NCBI GenBank assembly: GCA_003644335.1
Contig: QNCB01000111.1
Span: forward strand, 1 to 5,516
Source of the DNA: Planctomycetota bacterium
GTDB taxonomy: Bacteria; Planctomycetota; Phycisphaerae; SM23-33
DNA length: 5,516 nt
Reading direction: 5' to 3'
Below, piece after piece: positions 1 to 5,516 of the stretch. The notes under the pieces are model-generated. The model was given only the letters and a program-made list of their open reading frames with translations. It made no database searches and had not been told where the DNA came from. The number at the start of each line of letters is the position of its first letter. Positions within the stretch are counted from its first letter, which is position 1. The position numbers and the translations under genes were made by a program.

Positions 1-338
1 AGCGTCAGGCCTTTTTGCTGGACTCGTATTTTCAGGGCGTGGAGTTGTCTGCGGCGGGCCAGGAGTTTTCGTTTCCGCGTGGGGTGGTGTTGCATCTGCT
101 CACCAGCCTGCGGGTACAGAGCGATATTGGCTCCGACGAGAAACAGCTCGTCGCCGTCGAACCGGGCGTAGGCTTCGTCGACCTTGGCCTGGCCTGCCCG
201 GAGACTTTTGACTTCCGTCCCGACAAGCGCCAGGCCACACTCGAGCTTTTCGAGGATTTCGTAGTCGTGGAAGGCTTTGCGGTTTCGTATCCGCACGCCC
301 TTGGGTTGCGTCGAATCGCCTTTACCCTTTTTCGCCAT
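1..338 (-). CDS. smpB: SsrA (tmRNA)-binding protein SmpB, 3' end cut by the window edge
   Basis: SmpB binds the tRNA-like domain of tmRNA and brings it to ribosomes stalled on broken mRNA, allowing trans-translation, peptide tagging and ribosome release in the cytoplasm. Reading from the ATG at 338 gives 112 codons before the sequence runs out; the family is usually about 150-160 residues, so the basic C-terminal tail is missing only because of the window border. Family landmarks are in order: a lysine-rich start (MAKKGKG), NRKAFHDY at 19-26, the OB-fold hallmark GTEVKSLRAGQA at 40-51, the FLVGANIALY strand at 66-75, and HHPTRKRKLL at 84-93. No stop or frameshift interrupts it. The start codon shares its A with the TGA of rsmB, which implies translational coupling; an AAGG lies 10 nt upstream. 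It is the last visible gene of the fmt-rsmB-smpB operon. Identification is firm from the motifs. Confidence 0.95.
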   Translation of the reverse strand, partial: MAKKGKGDSTQPKGVRIRNRKAFHDYEILEKLECGLALVGTEVKSLRAGQAKVDEAYARFDGDELFLVGANIALYPQAGEQMQHHPTRKRKLLARRRQLHALKIRVQQKGLT

Positions 339-340
339 CA
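336..340 (-). other. TGATG stop-start junction of rsmB and smpB
   Basis: On the minus strand the rsmB stop TGA (340-338) and smpB start ATG (338-336) share one A. A possible AAGG ribosome binding site lies at 352-349 inside the end of rsmB, with a 10-nt spacer. Together with the fmt/rsmB overlap this indicates one polycistronic, translationally coupled unit. Coupling is inferred; the junction itself is read directly. Confidence 0.85.
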
Positions 341-1774
341 GCCCGTAACCTTAAACTTCGCGAAGTATCCGCCGTCGTGCCATTTCTCCGGGCACCCCTC
401 GCCAGCTGGGAGCGTCTGAGTCTGCTCGATAAGCTCCAGACGCTTGGAGTTTTCGTTAAACCACTCAGCGATGGCCTGGTTCTCCAGATGTTCGATGCTG
501 CAGGTGCTGTAGACCACCTGCCCGCCGGGTTTGGCGAGGATAGCGGCCTGGTTGGTCAGTACCTGTTGATTGTGATTCAGCGTGAAGAAGTTTTTGTTGG
601 TGAATCGCCCGCGGGCTTCGGGCCTTCGAGACAGGACGCCTGTGTTGCTGCAAGGCGCGTCGACCAGGACGACGTCAAAGCTCCCCGGCTCGAGCGACGC
701 GATATCCAATGCCCGCACGGTTTCGACGATGGTTATGTTCATGCGTTTGCAGCTCTCTTTGACTCGCGAGAGCTTCGAAGCTGAGACGTCCACCGCGATT
801 ATTTCGCCGGTGTTGTTCATCCGCTCTGCCAGGTGCGTGGTTTTGGTGCCCGGAGCCGCGCAGAGGTCCAGCACTCGCATACCAGGCTGGACGTCCATCG
901 CATTGACCACAGCCGTGGCGGTGGGATCCTGTGGCTGGATCAGGCCCTGGCGGAACGCGCCGAGCTTGGTCAAGTCGTTGCAGGAATCTATCACGATACT
1001 ACAGCCATTTTCATGGGGCCTGGCCTGGCCTCCGTCGAGCTTTATCATGTCGATAACCGACTGGACATCCGCCCGGGTCTGGTTCACCCTCGCTATCATC
1101 GGCGGGCGGGCGCAACTGTGTGACGCTATCCGGCGGGCTTCGCTCAGGCCGAAGTTTTTGATCCACAGCTTGCCCAGGGGAAATGGTATGGACCAAGCCT
1201 TGGCCATGTGCTTGACCGGGTTGGTCTCGGGGTCGGGCATGACGTCCCGCTTAAATCGTCGCAGCATCCCCTCGCCGATAGGGACATGGCAGGGGCCCAG
1301 GCTTGGCTCCATGCACTCGGCGATGGGTTTGGAAATTTCGCGAGCGACTGTCCGCAGCAGGCCATTGACCAGGCCACTCTGCCGCTTGTGATGCAGTTTT
1401 TTTGTTTGCTCCACAGCTTCGTCCACCACTGCGAAGGCCGGGACGCGATGCAGAAAAAGAATCTGGTACAGCCCGACAAGTATTATCTCGCGTATCGGCG
1501 AGAGCAGCTTTTTTTTCGGGTTTTTCAGGTATGCTTTTAGTATGGTCTCCAGCGTGTCGCGGTGTCGCGTAACGCCCATAGTCAACTCGCGGGCCAATGC
1601 CCTGTCTTGTGTGGAAGGAGAAGTCTCCGCCATCAGCCGACGCAAATGAGCGGAGACGTTGCCCTTTTTGTCCCGCAGTGCGCGAACAGCCATGTCCCGA
1701 CTGGTCTCGGACGTCAGCGCGTTGAGCTTTAAAGCCTCTTTGGTTTTCTTTTTCTTTTTACTTCCGATAATCAT
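338..1774 (-). CDS. rsmB: 16S rRNA (cytosine(967)-C5)-methyltransferase RsmB
   Basis: RsmB (Sun/Fmu) transfers a methyl group from S-adenosylmethionine to C5 of cytosine 967 of 16S rRNA near the ribosomal P site. The 478-residue product has an N-terminal NusB-like RNA-binding helical domain (about 25-148) and a C-terminal Rossmann methyltransferase domain (about 220-478). Visible motifs are the SAM-binding VLDLCAAPGTKTTH at 301-314, acidic residue D329 in IIAVDV, motif IV DAPCSNTGV at 372-380 with Cys375, and motif VI VVYSTCSIEHLEN at 420-432 with Cys425. By family knowledge the motif VI Cys is the nucleophile and the motif IV Cys helps release product. The chain ends with the usual GGYFAKF. 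It is about 50 residues longer than the E. coli protein (429), owing to a Lys-rich leader (five Lys at 6-10) and a longer linker at about 150-205. The ATG start overlaps the fmt stop (ATGA), supporting this start, although no clear Shine-Dalgarno is present. A related RNA m5C methyltransferase is possible, but the NusB domain and fmt neighbour favour RsmB. Confidence 0.93.
   Translation of the reverse strand: MIIGSKKKKKTKEALKLNALTSETSRDMAVRALRDKKGNVSAHLRRLMAETSPSTQDRALARELTMGVTRHRDTLETILKAYLKNPKKKLLSPIREIILVGLYQILFLHRVPAFAVVDEAVEQTKKLHHKRQSGLVNGLLRTVAREISKPIAECMEPSLGPCHVPIGEGMLRRFKRDVMPDPETNPVKHMAKAWSIPFPLGKLWIKNFGLSEARRIASHSCARPPMIARVNQTRADVQSVIDMIKLDGGQARPHENGCSIVIDSCNDLTKLGAFRQGLIQPQDPTATAVVNAMDVQPGMRVLDLCAAPGTKTTHLAERMNNTGEIIAVDVSASKLSRVKESCKRMNITIVETVRALDIASLEPGSFDVVLVDAPCSNTGVLSRRPEARGRFTNKNFFTLNHNQQVLTNQAAILAKPGGQVVYSTCSIEHLENQAIAEWFNENSKRLELIEQTQTLPAGEGCPEKWHDGGYFAKFKVTG
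1771..1774 (-). other. ATGA stop-start overlap of fmt and rsmB
   Basis: On the minus strand the rsmB ATG (1774-1772) overlaps the fmt TGA (1773-1771) by a four-base ATGA. No Shine-Dalgarno-like purine stretch is seen just upstream (AAAGACCACT precedes the ATG), so rsmB translation probably depends on ribosomes finishing fmt. The overlap is seen directly; termination-reinitiation coupling is inferred. Confidence 0.85.
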
Positions 1775-2736
1775 AGTGGTCTTTTTGGTGTAATGAATTT
1801 GTCGCCCGGGCCAACGCGGTAACCATTTACAAAGTCCGCCCAGGGCATTAGTTTTTTACCAGCCGGTTTTATCTCGACAATTTCCAGCAGGCCCCGACCA
1901 GTAACAACCTGCAAGTTTTCATTCAATATACCCGCCCGGGCCTCGTCGGCCTGGTCGGGAACCTCTCGCACCTGCGCGATAGTAGCGGGCCAGGTCTTCC
2001 CGCCAGCGTGGCAGAAAACCGCCCGCCCGCCGGGCCAGGGCCAATAGCCTCGCACGCGACGCGCTATCTCCAGGGCAGTGTCGCCAAAGTCCAGCAGCCC
2101 GTCGGACTTTTTCAACTTCGGCGCCAGCGTCGCCAGCGAATCGTCCTGCACCTGCGGGCGAAGCTCGTCGGCATGGTCTACGCCCGAGAGCATCTCCAGC
2201 GTCTCGAGCACGACCGTCGTGCCAAGCTCAGCCAGCCTGGCTCGCAACTCGCCCGCCCGCTCGAAGGGCCCAATTTCCAACGACGCACTGCGATACACAG
2301 GCCCAGCGTCCATTTTGTCTACCAACGAAAAAGTGCACACGCCGCTTCGCTTCAGCCCGCGGAGGATCGCCCAGTTCACCGGAGCTGCGCCTCGCAGGGC
2401 TGGTAAAAGCGAGCCATGCAGGTTGAACGCTCCGAGCCTGGCTATCTGCCGGGCGGGGTAGCCTATGAATTGGCCAAACTCCACGACGCACATTACGTCA
2501 GGCTGTTTGCTCCGCAGAAGCTCCATCGCCTCGGGCGAGTTGATATCTCCGCAGGGGTAAACGTCGATACCAGCCTGGTCCGCAGCAGCTGCGATAGGGG
2601 TGGGCGTCAGCTTCCCGCCGCGACCCGCAGGCCTGGCCGGGGGCGTAACCGCCCAGACCACCTCATGCCCGCAAGCTACGATCGCGTCAAAGATTGGCCT
2701 GGCAAATGTACCACTTCCGCAAAACAAAATTTTCAT
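1771..2736 (-). CDS. fmt: Methionyl-tRNA formyltransferase
   Basis: Fmt transfers a formyl group from 10-formyltetrahydrofolate to the amino group of methionyl-initiator tRNA, producing fMet-tRNA for bacterial translation initiation in the cytoplasm. The 321 residues match the usual length (about 310-320). The N-terminal Rossmann-type catalytic domain (about 1-190) begins MKILFCGSGTFA, has the tRNA-contacting loop PPARPAGRGGKLTPTP at 32-47, and the signature FNLHGSLLPALRGAAPVNWA at 104-123. The catalytic set expected for the family is present as Asn105, His107 and Asp143 (in DKMDAGPV). The C-terminal OB-like tRNA-binding domain (about 205-315) contains APKLKKSDGLLDF and RGYWPWPGG. The ATG at 2736 starts the conserved first strand; an AGGG sits only 2 nt upstream, so there is no well-placed ribosome binding site. 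It is the first gene of the fmt-rsmB-smpB cluster. The peptide deformylase gene def, often just upstream in other bacteria, is absent from the 276 bases before it. Confidence 0.96.
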   Translation of the reverse strand: MKILFCGSGTFARPIFDAIVACGHEVVWAVTPPARPAGRGGKLTPTPIAAAADQAGIDVYPCGDINSPEAMELLRSKQPDVMCVVEFGQFIGYPARQIARLGAFNLHGSLLPALRGAAPVNWAILRGLKRSGVCTFSLVDKMDAGPVYRSASLEIGPFERAGELRARLAELGTTVVLETLEMLSGVDHADELRPQVQDDSLATLAPKLKKSDGLLDFGDTALEIARRVRGYWPWPGGRAVFCHAGGKTWPATIAQVREVPDQADEARAGILNENLQVVTGRGLLEIVEIKPAGKKLMPWADFVNGYRVGPGDKFITPKRPL

Positions 2737-2807
2737 CGCCCTATTCTTGTCAAAACGCCCCGGTTCTCAAGTTAAAAATACCGCATATGTTCACACAAAA
2801 AAAAGCC

Positions 2808-2860
2808 ACACGGATAAACACGGATATACACAGATATTTAAACTACGAAAAACACGATAT
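2808..2860. repeat. Degenerate 10-bp tandem repeat, CACGGATA type
   Basis: Three head-to-tail 10-mers are exact in phase: ACACGGATAA (2808-2817), ACACGGATAT (2818-2827) and ACACAGATAT (2828-2837). A related ACACGATAT follows at 2852-2860 after a 14-base gap. The array lies between genes. From memory, phrases of the kind CACGGATAAACACGGAT occur scattered between genes in many environmental bacterial genomes, including planctomycetes, with no settled function. The periodicity is seen directly; the link to that wider class is recalled and not tested. Confidence 0.7.
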
Positions 2861-2870
2861 CAGAGCAAAA

Positions 2871-2912
2871 ATACCCAATTTCCATTGAAGAACCAATGTC
2901 CAATACCCATTT
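2871..2912. repeat. CCAAT-rich degenerate repeat stretch
   Basis: ATACCCAATTT at 2871-2881 is echoed by ATACCCATTTG at 2903-2913, and CCAAT occurs at 2875-2879, 2893-2897 and 2900-2904. The middle part, CATTG at 2883-2887 and CAATG at 2894-2898, could form only a weak 5-bp stem. It resembles the CCAATG-type degenerate phrases I recall from intergenic DNA of environmental bacteria. No function can be read from it. Confidence 0.45.
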
Positions 2913-3012
2913 GTCCCCGACGACCCGTGATAGGAAAGGAGTGGAAGGGAGCGGGGTTTATTTTATCTGGTTGGCATCCCCCTGTGCTTATCTTTTTTTG
3001 TCGTGAAAATTA

Positions 3013-5373
3013 TTATCTGCCGGTGCGCTTGAAGATGGTTGCGAAGGCTGGCAGGAGCAGAGGGCGGACGATGAATGTGTCTATCAACATGCCCAGAGCG
3101 AGCGAGAAGCCCAGTTGGTGGAGCAGTTCGATTTGCCCAGCCATCAGGCTGCCGAGCGTCGCAGCCATGATTAGGCCGCAGGAACTTATGACGGGCCCGG
3201 TGTGGATAATCGCTCGGCGGATGGCTTCGGCAGGGGCGCAGGTGCGGGCTTCCTGGCTGACCCGCGAGGCCAGGAATATGCTGTAATCCACGCCGACCGA
3301 GGCCATGACTACGAACAGGAAGATTTCGACTTTCCAGTCCATTCCCGCGTGGCCATAGTACCAGGTGAAGGCCCAGGCGCAGAGTCCCAGCGTGGCCAGG
3401 TAGCTCAGGGCGATGGCGGCGACCATGAACAGCGTCATCAGCCAATCTCGCAGCAAGGCCAGGACGACCAGGAAAATTACGCCCAGCACGAGGACGACGA
3501 CGAGTTTGAAATCTTTCTGGGTGGTCGTGCGGATTGCTATCATCTGCGCGGTCGCTCCGCCGATGTGAACCCTGCAGCCTGGAGCTACCTTGGCGAGGCT
3601 CTGCTCGATGTCCCGGCGGATTTGCCCCAGCAGTTTCATAGCCCGGCTACTCATGGAGTGGCAGCTCAGCAGCACTTCCAGCCTAAGTTCGCCGCGGTCC
3701 CGGCGGAAGTATTGTCGCTGGGCTACGCTGCGAATCATTCGCCCTGGCGTGGTGTCGCCTGGCAGGGAGACGCCCCGGCCGAGTGGCTGAGTCAGGGCGC
3801 GGATATCTTGCACGCCGTCGATGGCTTCCAGCCTGGCTACGAGGGTTTTGGATATTTCTCGCCAGCGTTGTTGGCCCGGCGCGGGTTTGTCCATGGGCGT
3901 GGAGATGAGTATCGTTACCGGCGCGATCTCGCCGATGGGCCAATGTTTTTTGACGATGTCGACCCCAGCTGCGGCGTTGCCGACGCCGTCTTGCCACTGG
4001 GACGGGATGCCGGCCAGGGCGTCGTAGACCCATGTAATTTTTCGCGTAGCCGTGGCTGGTATCGCAAGGGTCAAGACCACCAGCACGAGCACCAGCCCCG
4101 GCCTTTGCGTAACTCGCCGTGCAATGCCAGGCCAAATCCGCGCGATTACGGGCCTGCGAATTTTTCCAACTTCCGCGCCCGGCAGTACCCGCACGGGCCA
4201 AAACATTTGCGGGCCCAGCAGGGCGACCAGTGCGGGCACGAGCGTAACCGCTGCCAGCCAGGCTACCACCAACGCCAAGGCTACCACTGGCCCGGTCGTC
4301 TGGAAGATGAGGAACCTGCAGAAAACCAGCATCGCGATGCCCATCGCGTCGGTGCAGGCTGAGGCGGAGATGGCGGGGAATGTCGCGTTGAGGGCCTCGG
4401 CGATGGCGACTCGGCCTGGCCTGCCCGTGCGGAGATACTCGCGGTATCGGCTGATGAGCAGCAGCGAGTAGTCCACCCCCGCGCCGTACATCAGCACGAA
4501 AACGAATATCCGCTCAGCCAGGCCTATGCTGAAACCCATGTTCTGGATGATGTCCATAAACTTGATAATCACCGCGGCAGCCAGGCTGATTGCCACCAGC
4601 GGTACCATCGCCGCTATCGGCGCGCGGTAGACTATCAGCAGGATTACGATGACCGCAATCAGCGTTGCCAGGGTCGTGCGGTGATGACTTTGGCGGACGA
4701 AGTTTGCGTAGTCGTACCCGTATCCGCCTGTGCCGGTAACAGCTACCTTCAGGCCAGTCGGCGGGGGGGTGCTTTGCAGCAGCTGGCGGATATGCCCGAT
4801 AATTTGGCTGGAGCGATATGTGATAAACCCCGACGGGATATTCACGCGGACGATGGCGGCCTGGCCCGGGGGGGTTACCTTGCTGCGAAGCGGATTGACC
4901 AACGAGGGGCCGTTTTTTATAGCTTCTTTTGGCTGGGCCTGGCCTAGCTTGCCGGCGAACATAGCCAGGCCTTTTCGCATCATCTCCGAGCCTGTGCTTG
5001 TGCCGATGGCCAGGTCTATCAGGCCCGGGCTGGTAACGCTGAGCTTGGCGAGGTCTTCGTTGGAGAGGCCGCCGGGGCGACCCTGACGCACTCGGCTGGC
5101 GATGTCGTTGACGTAGGTATTGTCTCGATAGCTCAGTTTGCCCCCGGGCCGCTCGAAGACGATCACAGCCTGACTAAGCCCGCACTGACGCGGAAAACCC
5201 CTTGCCAGTTTTTCCATTGCGAGACGGTATGGCGAATTGGCCGGGAGAAAACTCACCCGCTCGTTCTTGGCCGGGTCGTCGGGGGGTACTAACGCGTAAA
5301 GCCCCGCGCACACTAAGACCCAGCAGGCCAGAATTATCCATCGCAAACGGTATATATTTTTTCCGGGGTTCAT
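3013..5373 (-). CDS. MMPL/RND-superfamily membrane transporter
   Basis: This is a large inner-membrane exporter of the MMPL family (RND superfamily), normally driven by the proton gradient and moving lipids or other hydrophobic compounds; the substrate cannot be inferred here. From the ATG at 5373 the protein has 786 residues and two homologous halves: TM1 at about 10-30, a large periplasmic domain (31-230), TM2-TM6 (about 233-386), a cytoplasmic loop, TM7 (about 424-442), a second periplasmic domain (443-622, ending with VHIGGATAQMIAIR), and TM8-TM12 (about 623-779). The hallmark GAGVDYSLLLISRYREYL in TM4 is echoed by SVGVDYSIFLASR in TM10, giving Asp-Tyr pairs at 301-302 and 696-697, equivalent to the proton-relay pairs of MmpL3. 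An in-frame TTG at 5427 would add 18 residues lacking signal-peptide character; neither start has a good ribosome binding site, so I prefer ATG. No membrane-fusion or outer-membrane partner is visible. Confidence 0.9.
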   Translation of the reverse strand: MNPGKNIYRLRWIILACWVLVCAGLYALVPPDDPAKNERVSFLPANSPYRLAMEKLARGFPRQCGLSQAVIVFERPGGKLSYRDNTYVNDIASRVRQGRPGGLSNEDLAKLSVTSPGLIDLAIGTSTGSEMMRKGLAMFAGKLGQAQPKEAIKNGPSLVNPLRSKVTPPGQAAIVRVNIPSGFITYRSSQIIGHIRQLLQSTPPPTGLKVAVTGTGGYGYDYANFVRQSHHRTTLATLIAVIVILLIVYRAPIAAMVPLVAISLAAAVIIKFMDIIQNMGFSIGLAERIFVFVLMYGAGVDYSLLLISRYREYLRTGRPGRVAIAEALNATFPAISASACTDAMGIAMLVFCRFLIFQTTGPVVALALVVAWLAAVTLVPALVALLGPQMFWPVRVLPGAEVGKIRRPVIARIWPGIARRVTQRPGLVLVLVVLTLAIPATATRKITWVYDALAGIPSQWQDGVGNAAAGVDIVKKHWPIGEIAPVTILISTPMDKPAPGQQRWREISKTLVARLEAIDGVQDIRALTQPLGRGVSLPGDTTPGRMIRSVAQRQYFRRDRGELRLEVLLSCHSMSSRAMKLLGQIRRDIEQSLAKVAPGCRVHIGGATAQMIAIRTTTQKDFKLVVVLVLGVIFLVVLALLRDWLMTLFMVAAIALSYLATLGLCAWAFTWYYGHAGMDWKVEIFLFVVMASVGVDYSIFLASRVSQEARTCAPAEAIRRAIIHTGPVISSCGLIMAATLGSLMAGQIELLHQLGFSLALGMLIDTFIVRPLLLPAFATIFKRTGR

Positions 5374-5408
5374 TCGCAAAGATTCTGTAACAGGTTTTTT
5401 GAAATTGA

Positions 5409-5423
5409 GAAGCAAGCTGCTTC
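5409..5423. repeat. Short inverted repeat GAAGCA-AGC-TGCTTC
   Basis: Perfect 6-bp arms with a 3-base centre, 36 bases upstream of the preferred MMPL start and inside the optional TTG-initiated extension. Such a palindrome could be a dimeric regulator site or an RNA hairpin in the leader. Only the symmetry is seen; function is inferred weakly. Confidence 0.45.
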
Positions 5424-5431
5424 GCAACTAT

Positions 5432-5446
5432 GGAACAGGTTGTTCC
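5432..5446. repeat. Short inverted repeat GGAACA-GGT-TGTTCC
   Basis: Perfect 6-bp arms with a 3-base centre, 8 bases beyond the previous inverted repeat and of identical geometry (6-3-6). It lies upstream of the MMPL gene and outside any reading frame I accept. An operator for a dimeric repressor is possible; the GAAC-N5-GTTC spacing does not fit the GAAC-N4-GTTC LexA box. Confidence 0.45.
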
Positions 5447-5467
5447 GCAATTGGATAGGATGTCTAA

Positions 5468-5511
5468 GCCACATGGCTACCCCGCATACAGCCGCGGTGT
5501 AGCCATGCCAC
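5468..5511. repeat. Long palindrome (hairpin) flanked by GCCAC
   Basis: CATGGCTAC at 5472-5480 pairs perfectly with GTAGCCATG at 5499-5507. After one mismatch the stem continues with CCGC (5482-5485) against GCGG (5494-5497), leaving an 8-base loop. A direct GCCAC flanks it at 5468-5472 and 5507-5511, overlapping the outer base pair. There is no T run on either side, so it is not a standard intrinsic terminator. It sits in non-coding DNA at the window edge, so a longer element may be cut off. It could be a REP-like intergenic palindrome or a transcript-end hairpin. Confidence 0.55.
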
Positions 5512-5516
5512 CCAAC

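Larger units (their letters stand above)
2737..3012. other. Intergenic region between the MMPL gene and fmt
   Basis: These 276 bases are visibly more AT-rich than the flanking genes and show no credible coding frame on either strand. They must hold the 3' end of the transporter transcript and probably the promoter of the fmt operon. I see no clear GC hairpin followed by a T run, so no intrinsic terminator can be called. A TTGACA-like hexamer on the minus strand at 2753-2748 lies too close to the fmt start to be its -35 box. The notable content is the 10-bp tandem repeat and the CCAAT-rich stretch listed separately, plus an A-rich run at 2797-2804. Confidence 0.7.

Noticed and set aside
15..419. 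Plus-strand open frame of 134 codons
   Set aside because: Complementary to smpB and the 3' end of rsmB; no domain, and smpB is unmistakable on the other strand.
582..1391. Plus-strand open frame of 269 codons
   Set aside because: Antisense to rsmB, where every methyltransferase motif is intact; a by-product of GC-rich codon use.
2748..2753. TTGACA-like -35 box before fmt
   Set aside because: A -10 box at normal spacing would fall inside the fmt coding region, and no TATAAT-like hexamer is there.
2808..2860. Possible CRISPR array
   Set aside because: Repeats are only 10 bp, directly adjacent and without spacers.
2900..3012. Intrinsic terminator for the MMPL gene
   Set aside because: I found no stem of convincing length followed by a T tract on the minus strand.
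2600..3286. Plus-strand open frame of 228 codons spanning the intergenic region
   Set aside because: It starts antisense to fmt, crosses the AT-rich repeats and ends antisense to the MMPL gene; composition changes abruptly along it and no motif is seen.
3202..4362. Long plus-strand open frame of 386 codons
   Set aside because: It lies wholly antisense to the MMPL gene, its translation is Gly/His/Gln-rich with no recognisable domain, and the minus-strand frame has clear family motifs.
5433..5445. LexA/SOS box GAAC-N5-GTTC
   Set aside because: The spacing is five bases rather than four and the downstream gene is not a typical SOS gene.
5472..5507. Intrinsic terminator
   Set aside because: The hairpin is strong but no T run follows the stem on either strand.

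Overview
This window carries three complete protein genes and one truncated gene, all on the minus strand. It reads like ordinary chromosomal housekeeping DNA, not a mobile or accessory region. Base composition is GC-rich (by eye somewhat under 60%). Several signs suggest a Planctomycetota-type (PVC group) bacterium: the RsmB motif IV wording (SNTGVLSRRPEARGRF), its long linker between the NusB-like and methyltransferase domains, the absence of clear Shine-Dalgarno sequences, and degenerate CACGGATA and CCAAT-type intergenic repeats. This is an inference from memory, not a database match, and confidence is low to moderate.

Layout, in the direction of transcription (right to left). The right end (about 5374-5516) is non-coding upstream DNA with two adjacent short inverted repeats and, at the very edge, a longer hairpin-forming palindrome. 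Next comes a large MMPL/RND-type membrane transporter (3013-5373, possibly starting at a TTG at 5427). A 276-base intergenic region (2737-3012) follows, holding a 10-bp tandem repeat and a CCAAT-rich stretch. Then come fmt (methionyl-tRNA formyltransferase, 1771-2736), rsmB (16S rRNA m5C967 methyltransferase, 338-1774) and the first 112 codons of smpB (tmRNA-binding protein), which runs off the left edge.

fmt, rsmB and smpB form a tightly packed translation operon. fmt and rsmB overlap by four bases (ATGA), and rsmB and smpB share one base (TGATG), so translational coupling is likely. The three products act on the start of translation (formylation of initiator tRNA), on ribosome maturation (P-site region of 16S rRNA) and on rescue of stalled ribosomes. 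The classical partner def is not next to fmt here. The MMPL gene is separated by an intergenic region and is probably its own unit; its substrate cannot be read from the sequence.

I did not find a convincing new biological system. The items most worth a second look are the strong over-use of the word GCCTGG/CCAGGC (and the 9-mer AGCCWGGCT), the intergenic repeats, and the palindromes upstream of the transporter.
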